NCBI RefSeq assembly: GCF_014161445.1
Contig: NZ_JABBXA010000028.1
Span: 1 to 64,000 of the forward strand
Reading direction: 5' to 3'
DNA from: Microbispora sp. H13382
Lineage (GTDB): Bacteria; Actinomycetota; Actinomycetes; Streptosporangiales; Streptosporangiaceae
Length of the DNA stretch: 64,000 nt
Below are positions 60,072-64,000 of this stretch, one piece after another (position 1 is the first letter of the stretch; the number at the start of each line of letters is the position of its first letter). A model generated the notes under the pieces. It searched no databases. It worked only from the letters and a program-made list of their open reading frames with translations, and was not told the origin of the DNA. The translations under genes were made by a program, and so were the position numbers.

Positions 60072-60141
60072 GTCAGACCTATTGACAGTCAATCGATGTC
60101 AACCCTACGTTTGCCAAAACCCTGTTCCGTTGGGCGGAACA
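60072..60141 (+). promoter_or_regulatory. Promoter of the Liv transporter operon with both motifs (site 8)
   Basis: GTCAGAC (60072-60078, inverse of GTCTGAC) is four bases before TTGACA (60082-60087). An 18-bp spacer leads to TACGTT (60106-60111). TGTTCCG-TTGGG-CGGAACA (60123-60141), a perfect palindrome, follows. This is the cleanest example of the island promoter layout. Confidence 0.8.
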
Positions 60142-60181
60142 GGGTGGGTCAATTCTCGCAACACTTCCAGGAGCGTTCCAG

Positions 60182-61051
60182 ATGAGCCCTGAGGTGATCA
60201 TCGACGGGCTGTTCGCCGGTTCCGTCTACGCACTGGTCGCGCTCGCCCTGGCCATCGTCTTCCAGCCGACGAGGATCATGAACTTCGCCCAGGGCGAGGC
60301 GCTGATCCTCGGCGCGGCGGTCTCGTACCAGATCGTGGCGCTGGAGAAGATGAGCTGGGCGCTCGCCCTTGTCGTGACGATCGTGGTAGCGGCGCTCATG
60401 GGCGTGCTCATGGAGCGCATGATCATGCTACCAGTCCGCATGTCGGGCTCGCGCTACGCGTGGATCATCGCGACGCTCGCCGCGGCCCTGATCTTCCAGT
60501 CGCTGTTCAACCTCGGCTTCTTCGACGTCGACGCGCTGCGGCCGGATCCGGTGGTCGCGGGCGGTTTCGAGATCGCGGGCGTCTCCGTCGAGTGGCAGGA
60601 ACTGCTGGCCATCATCGTGGCGCTGGCGGTCATGGCCGGCTACGACCTGTTCCTGCGGCGATCGGTCTACGGCCGCGCCATCAGGGCCACCGCGCACAGC
60701 TCGGACACCTCCGTGCTCATGGGAATCCCCGTGCAGCGCATCGTCGTGCTCTCGTTCGTGATCGCCGCCGTCATCACCGCGGTCGCGGGCCTGCTCGCCG
60801 CGCCCGTGATCTTCATCGCCCCCGCGGTCGGCCTGACCTTCACCATCAAGGGCTTCACCGCCGCGGTGATCGGAGGCGTCGGATCGCCACGAGGGGCGCT
60901 CGCCGGAGGCATGATCGTCGGTCTGCTGGACACCGTGGTCCGGAGCGTGGTCGGCGGGACGGTCGGCAACTTCGCGGTGTTCGCGGCGCTCGCGGTGATC
61001 CTCATCGTCTTCCCGTCCGGACTGTTCGGCAAGCCCATGGAGGCACACTGA
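60182..61051 (+). CDS. LivH-type ABC permease
   Basis: This 289-residue membrane protein has about eight helices: G-L-F-A-G-S-V-Y-A-L-V-A-L-A-L near the start, M-N-F-A-Q-G-E-A, R-A-T-A-H-S-S-D-T-S as the cytoplasmic EAA-like loop, and I-G-G-V-G-S-P-R-G-A near the end. It forms one half of the channel of a branched-chain-type importer. AGGAG precedes ATG. Its stop overlaps the ATG of the next gene by one base. Confidence 0.92.
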   Translation: MSPEVIIDGLFAGSVYALVALALAIVFQPTRIMNFAQGEALILGAAVSYQIVALEKMSWALALVVTIVVAALMGVLMERMIMLPVRMSGSRYAWIIATLAAALIFQSLFNLGFFDVDALRPDPVVAGGFEIAGVSVEWQELLAIIVALAVMAGYDLFLRRSVYGRAIRATAHSSDTSVLMGIPVQRIVVLSFVIAAVITAVAGLLAAPVIFIAPAVGLTFTIKGFTAAVIGGVGSPRGALAGGMIVGLLDTVVRSVVGGTVGNFAVFAALAVILIVFPSGLFGKPMEAH

Positions 61052-62922
61052 TGGCAACGGCGGACCCAGCTCCCCCGGAACGGGCCGGTTCCCTGTTCGA
61101 CACGGAGCTCTATCACCGGATACGGACCGTGGCCATGGGCGTCCTCGTGGTCGTCGCCGTCGCGGTGCTGCTCATGTGGCCGAGCATCACCGACTACTAC
61201 AGCTACAACGCGTCCTACTACAACGGCATCGTCGCCTCGGCCGCCATCAGCGCGATCCTGACGATCTCCCTGAACCTGTCCATGGGATACGGCGGGATGC
61301 TGTCGATGATGCACAGCGGCCTGCAGCTCGCCGGCGGCTACGCCACCGCGTACGTCGTGGTCAAGGCGAGCGGTTCCTGGCTCCTGGGCGTGGCGGCCTC
61401 GGCGGCCGTCGGAGTGCTCCTCGCGGTCCTGGTCCTGCTGGTCAGCCTGCGGGCGACGTACCTCTACTTCGGCATGATCACACTGGCGGCCAACCTGATC
61501 GTGATCGAGTCCGGACGCGAGTGGGAATCAGTGACCGGCGGCATCGTGGGCCTCAGCGGCGTCGCCCCCAAGCTGGGCGACGAGCCGATGTCGAAGCAGG
61601 CCTTCTACTACGTGGTCCTCGCGTTCCTCGCGCTCGCGTACGTCGTGCAGCGCAACATCGTGCGCAGCGGCGTGGGACGGGCCGCGATGGCGGTGCGCGA
61701 ATCCTCCGACACCGCCTCGGCCATGGGCATCTCGCCGGCCCGCGCCAAGCTTCTGCTCTTCGGCGTCTGCGGCGGGATCGCGGGCGTGTCGGGTGCGCTG
61801 TACGCGCTGCAGCTCGGGTTCATCAACCCCGACGTCGGCCTGCTCGACAACGGCATCATCTTCTTCGTCGGGCTGTTCCTCGGCGGCATCTCCACGCTGA
61901 TCGGGCCCGTGATCGGGGTCGCCCTGATCGCCGTGCTCGTCGAGCTCATCAAGGACCAGGCCCGCTACACCACGCTCGTCCTCGGCGTCCTGCTGCTGGT
62001 CGCCATGATGGTGATCCCGCGCGGGATCGTGGGGACCTGGCGGGCGTCCCGGGCCGGTCGCGACAGGGTGTCCGACGCGGGTGACGACACGCTTCCCGAC
62101 GAGGTTCCCGACGTCGTGCCGGAGGTCCGCGACGCCGCACCCGAGGTGCCCGCGATCGAGGGGGTCGGCCTTGTGAAGCACTTCGGGGGCGTGCACGCCG
62201 TCGACGGGGTCGACATCAGGATCATGCCCGGCACCGTGCACGGGATCATCGGGCCCAACGGTTCGGGGAAGTCCACCCTGGTCTCCTGCCTGACCCGCTA
62301 CCACCGCCTGGACTCGGGAAAGGTGATGATCTTCGGTGAGGAGGCGCCGGCCGCCCCGCACCGGGTGGCGGCGGCCGGGGTGACCCGGGTGTTCCAGGTT
62401 CCCCACCTGTTCGAACGCGTCAGCGTGCTCGACAACGTGCTCACCGGCATGCGGATGAGGGAGTCCTACACCTGGCTCGGCGCCACCCTCCGGTCTTCCG
62501 CGTACCGGCGGCAGGACCGCGCCGAACGGGCGGAGGCGCGGGAGCTTCTCGCCTTCGCCGGGCTCGCGTCCCGCGCCGACTGGCCGGCCTCGTCCCTGTC
62601 GCACGGCCAGAAGCGGCTGCTGGAGGTGGTGCGGGCGGTGGCGACCCGGCCCAAGGTGCTCATCCTCGACGAGCCCGCCACCGGCCTTACCTCCACGGAG
62701 CTCGACGCGCTCGGCCGGCTGTGCCGGGTCCTGCGGGAGCGCGGGCTCGCGGTGGTCCTCATCGAGCACGACGTGGACTTCGTCATGGGGCTCTGTGACG
62801 AGATCACAGTCGTGGAGAGCGGCAAGGTGATCGAGCGGGGCGACCCCGAACGGGTGCAGAGCTCCCCGGCGGTGCTCGAGGCGTATCTCGGCCGTCCCGA
62901 ACTCATCGAGGAGACAGCGTGA
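61051..62922 (+). CDS. LivM-LivG fusion: permease plus ATPase
   Basis: This 623-residue protein has residues about 1-335 as a LivM-type permease (about eight helices; L-N-L-S-M-G-Y-G-G-M-L-S, R-A-A-M-A-V-R-E-S-S). After a roughly 40-residue acidic, Pro/Val-rich linker, a LivG ATPase follows: Walker A G-P-N-G-S-G-K-S-T near residue 402, signature L-S-H-G-Q near 515 and Walker B V-L-I-L-D-E-P near 535. The usual signature is LSGGQ; His in this position occurs in some LivG. Fusion fixes a 1:1 permease:ATPase stoichiometry. Confidence 0.92.
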   Translation: MATADPAPPERAGSLFDTELYHRIRTVAMGVLVVVAVAVLLMWPSITDYYSYNASYYNGIVASAAISAILTISLNLSMGYGGMLSMMHSGLQLAGGYATAYVVVKASGSWLLGVAASAAVGVLLAVLVLLVSLRATYLYFGMITLAANLIVIESGREWESVTGGIVGLSGVAPKLGDEPMSKQAFYYVVLAFLALAYVVQRNIVRSGVGRAAMAVRESSDTASAMGISPARAKLLLFGVCGGIAGVSGALYALQLGFINPDVGLLDNGIIFFVGLFLGGISTLIGPVIGVALIAVLVELIKDQARYTTLVLGVLLLVAMMVIPRGIVGTWRASRAGRDRVSDAGDDTLPDEVPDVVPEVRDAAPEVPAIEGVGLVKHFGGVHAVDGVDIRIMPGTVHGIIGPNGSGKSTLVSCLTRYHRLDSGKVMIFGEEAPAAPHRVAAAGVTRVFQVPHLFERVSVLDNVLTGMRMRESYTWLGATLRSSAYRRQDRAERAEARELLAFAGLASRADWPASSLSHGQKRLLEVVRAVATRPKVLILDEPATGLTSTELDALGRLCRVLRERGLAVVLIEHDVDFVMGLCDEITVVESGKVIERGDPERVQSSPAVLEAYLGRPELIEETA

Positions 62923-63659
62923 GCAGCAGGTTGCTGGAGATCGCCGGGCTCGCGGCGGCGTACGGCGGGGTGCGCGCCCTCGACGGGCTCGACCTGCACG
63001 TCGACGAGGGCGAGTTCGTCGTGCTGCTCGGCCCCAACGGATCCGGTAAGACCACCACGATGAAGACCGTGTCCGGGCTGCTGAAGCCGGTGTCCGGGCA
63101 GATCAGGTTCGGCGGCCGGGACCTGGCCGGGGTGCCCGGCTGGAAGCGCCCGTCTCTCGGCCTGTGCCAGGTGCCCGAGGGGCGGCAGATCTTCCCCGAC
63201 CACACCGTCATGGAGAACCTGCACCTCGGCTCCTTCCCCGTCCGGCGGAACCGGGCGGAGGCCGAGCGCAGGCGCACCGAGGTGCTCGACATCTTCCCGC
63301 GGCTGGCCGAACGCGCCGAGCAGCTCGCCGGGACGCTGTCGGGCGGTGAGGCGCAGATGCTCGCCATCGCGCGTGCCCTCATGGCGGGACCGCGGCTTCT
63401 CATGCTGGACGAGCCGTCGCTCGGCCTGGCCCCGCTGAAGGTCGCCGAGCTGTTCGGCTACCTCAAGCGGCTGCACGAGGAGCGCGGCCTCGCCGTCCTC
63501 CTCGTGGAGCAGCAGGCCGGCACGGCGCTCAAGCTCGCCGATCGCGGTTACGTGCTGGAGCGGGGGCGGGTGGCGGTGGAGGGGACCGGAGCCGAGCTCC
63601 GGGACGACCCCCGCGTCCAGGCGGCCTACCTGGGCCGGCTCCGTCAGAACGCCACCTGA
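62919..63659 (+). CDS. LivF-type ABC ATPase
   Basis: This 246-residue ATPase has Walker A G-P-N-G-S-G-K-T-T, a Q-loop region C-Q-V-P-E-G-R-Q-I-F typical of LivF, signature L-S-G-G-E and Walker B L-M-L-D-E-P-S. It pairs with the LivG half of the fusion protein. GTG overlaps the previous stop. It is the last gene of the island; a strong terminator follows. Confidence 0.93.
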   Translation: MSSRLLEIAGLAAAYGGVRALDGLDLHVDEGEFVVLLGPNGSGKTTTMKTVSGLLKPVSGQIRFGGRDLAGVPGWKRPSLGLCQVPEGRQIFPDHTVMENLHLGSFPVRRNRAEAERRRTEVLDIFPRLAERAEQLAGTLSGGEAQMLAIARALMAGPRLLMLDEPSLGLAPLKVAELFGYLKRLHEERGLAVLLVEQQAGTALKLADRGYVLERGRVAVEGTGAELRDDPRVQAAYLGRLRQNAT

Positions 63660-63699
63660 CACCGTCCACCCACCAGACCCCGATCGCCACCGATACACC

Positions 63700-63734
63700 G
63701 ATTCCCCGCCGGCTGAGCCTGCGGGGAATCTTTT
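63700..63734 (+). terminator. Intrinsic terminator of the Liv operon
   Basis: GATTCCCCGC and GCGGGGAATC form a perfect 10-bp stem followed by TTTT. It starts about 40 bp after the LivF stop. Confidence 0.85.
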
Positions 63735-63773
63735 CGTGCCCGGCGGCGAGGTTCCAGGGGTGGGGTATACGAG

Positions 63774-63818
63774 AGGCCCCCGCGCCGGCTCGCCGATGGT
63801 GAGCCTGCGCGGAGGCCT
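63774..63818. terminator. Second long hairpin, likely serving the converging gene
   Basis: A 12-bp stem with one mismatch (AGGCCCCCGCGC / GCGCGGAGGCCT) encloses a nested GGCTC/GAGCC pair. It lies between the LivF terminator and the convergent membrane-protein gene. Confidence 0.6.
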
Positions 63819-63870
63819 GCTGACCCGGACCGGAGCGGGGTGATTGCCGGGGGACTGCCGGCCGGACGTG

Positions 63871-64000
63871 TCAGCCGAAGGCGGTGGTGCCGGGCTTGAC
63901 CACGCCGAGGAACGCGGCCACCAGCACCATCACCCAGATGAGGTAGACGTATGGCAGGCAGGACCGGACCGACCGGGTGATCGCCTGCTCGACCTCCGGG
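63871..64000 (-). CDS. Membrane protein C-terminus (partial)
   Basis: The minus-strand frame enters from the right edge and ends at TGA. It encodes E-Q-A-I-T-R-S-V-R-S-C-L-P-Y-V-Y-L-I-W-V followed by a hydrophobic helix and V-K-P-G-T-T-A-F-G. One transmembrane segment is visible. The family cannot be named from 42 residues. Confidence 0.6.
   Translation of the reverse strand, partial: PEVEQAITRSVRSCLPYVYLIWVMVLVAAFLGVVKPGTTAFG

Overview
The window is about 70% G+C and reads as a chromosome segment of a filamentous actinobacterium. The signs are frequent GTG starts, ATGA/GTGA gene overlaps, an F420-type (LLM) flavoenzyme, XRE and DUF1876 proteins typical of the group, and actinobacterial insertion sequences. 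The gene style suggests Streptosporangiales or a near relative, but no rRNA or species marker is present, so that is inference.

Region 1 (1-20 kb) is a graveyard of mobile DNA. It holds remnants of IS3, IS3/IS481-like, ISL3 and IS5 transposases, a frameshifted tyrosine integrase, and a 3' half of tRNA-Pro(GGG) that looks like an attachment-site scar. A 0.5-kb block carrying a hairpin and an SSB-like gene is present twice, the second copy cut by IS5. There is also a ParB-like gene, a decayed LamG-NucA/B toxin beside an intact putative immunity gene, a RelE/ParE-type toxin-antitoxin pair, and sub-gene fragments of host-type proteins (LysR, alpha/beta hydrolase, exonuclease/BRCT, DUF1876, XRE). 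Embedded in it is one intact small catabolic locus at 2.2-5.8 kb: a DAO-type oxidoreductase, an amidohydrolase and a LacI regulator.

Region 2 (19.8-63.7 kb) is one large catabolic island whose substrate I cannot name. It starts with a divergent TetR/acyl-CoA dehydrogenase pair. It then contains two double-domain alpha/beta-hydrolase-fold proteins, two KstD-like flavoproteins, four two-domain VOC proteins, an aldehyde dehydrogenase, a nitrilase-fold protein, an SDR, an MDR reductase and an LLM flavoenzyme. CoA chemistry is supplied by two CaiB CoA-transferases, two MmgE/PrpD proteins, three MaoC-type hydratases, a thiolase/DUF35 pair, a second acyl-CoA dehydrogenase and a CitE-like lyase. A tandem RidA, a cyclase, a cupin, an MFS pump and a hydantoinase-like amidohydrolase complete it. 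Import is by two tandem lipoprotein binding proteins and a LivH / LivM-LivG fusion / LivF ABC transporter.

The island is tied together by DNA signals rather than by one operon. A recurring 19-bp palindrome, YGTTCCG-N5-CGGAACA, usually preceded by GAAAC, occurs eight times at the heads of its operons. In five of them it lies just downstream of a -10 element. A second motif, GTCTGAC, sits beside the -35 element or in the spacer of four of the same promoters. The IclR and FadR-type GntR regulators encoded inside the island are the obvious candidate binders. I read this as a dually controlled regulon: import, flavoprotein/VOC and nitrilase-fold steps, CoA-ester formation, hydration, then carbon-carbon cleavage by the Ltp2/DUF35-like pair and the CitE-like lyase. 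The substrate and the order of steps are inference.
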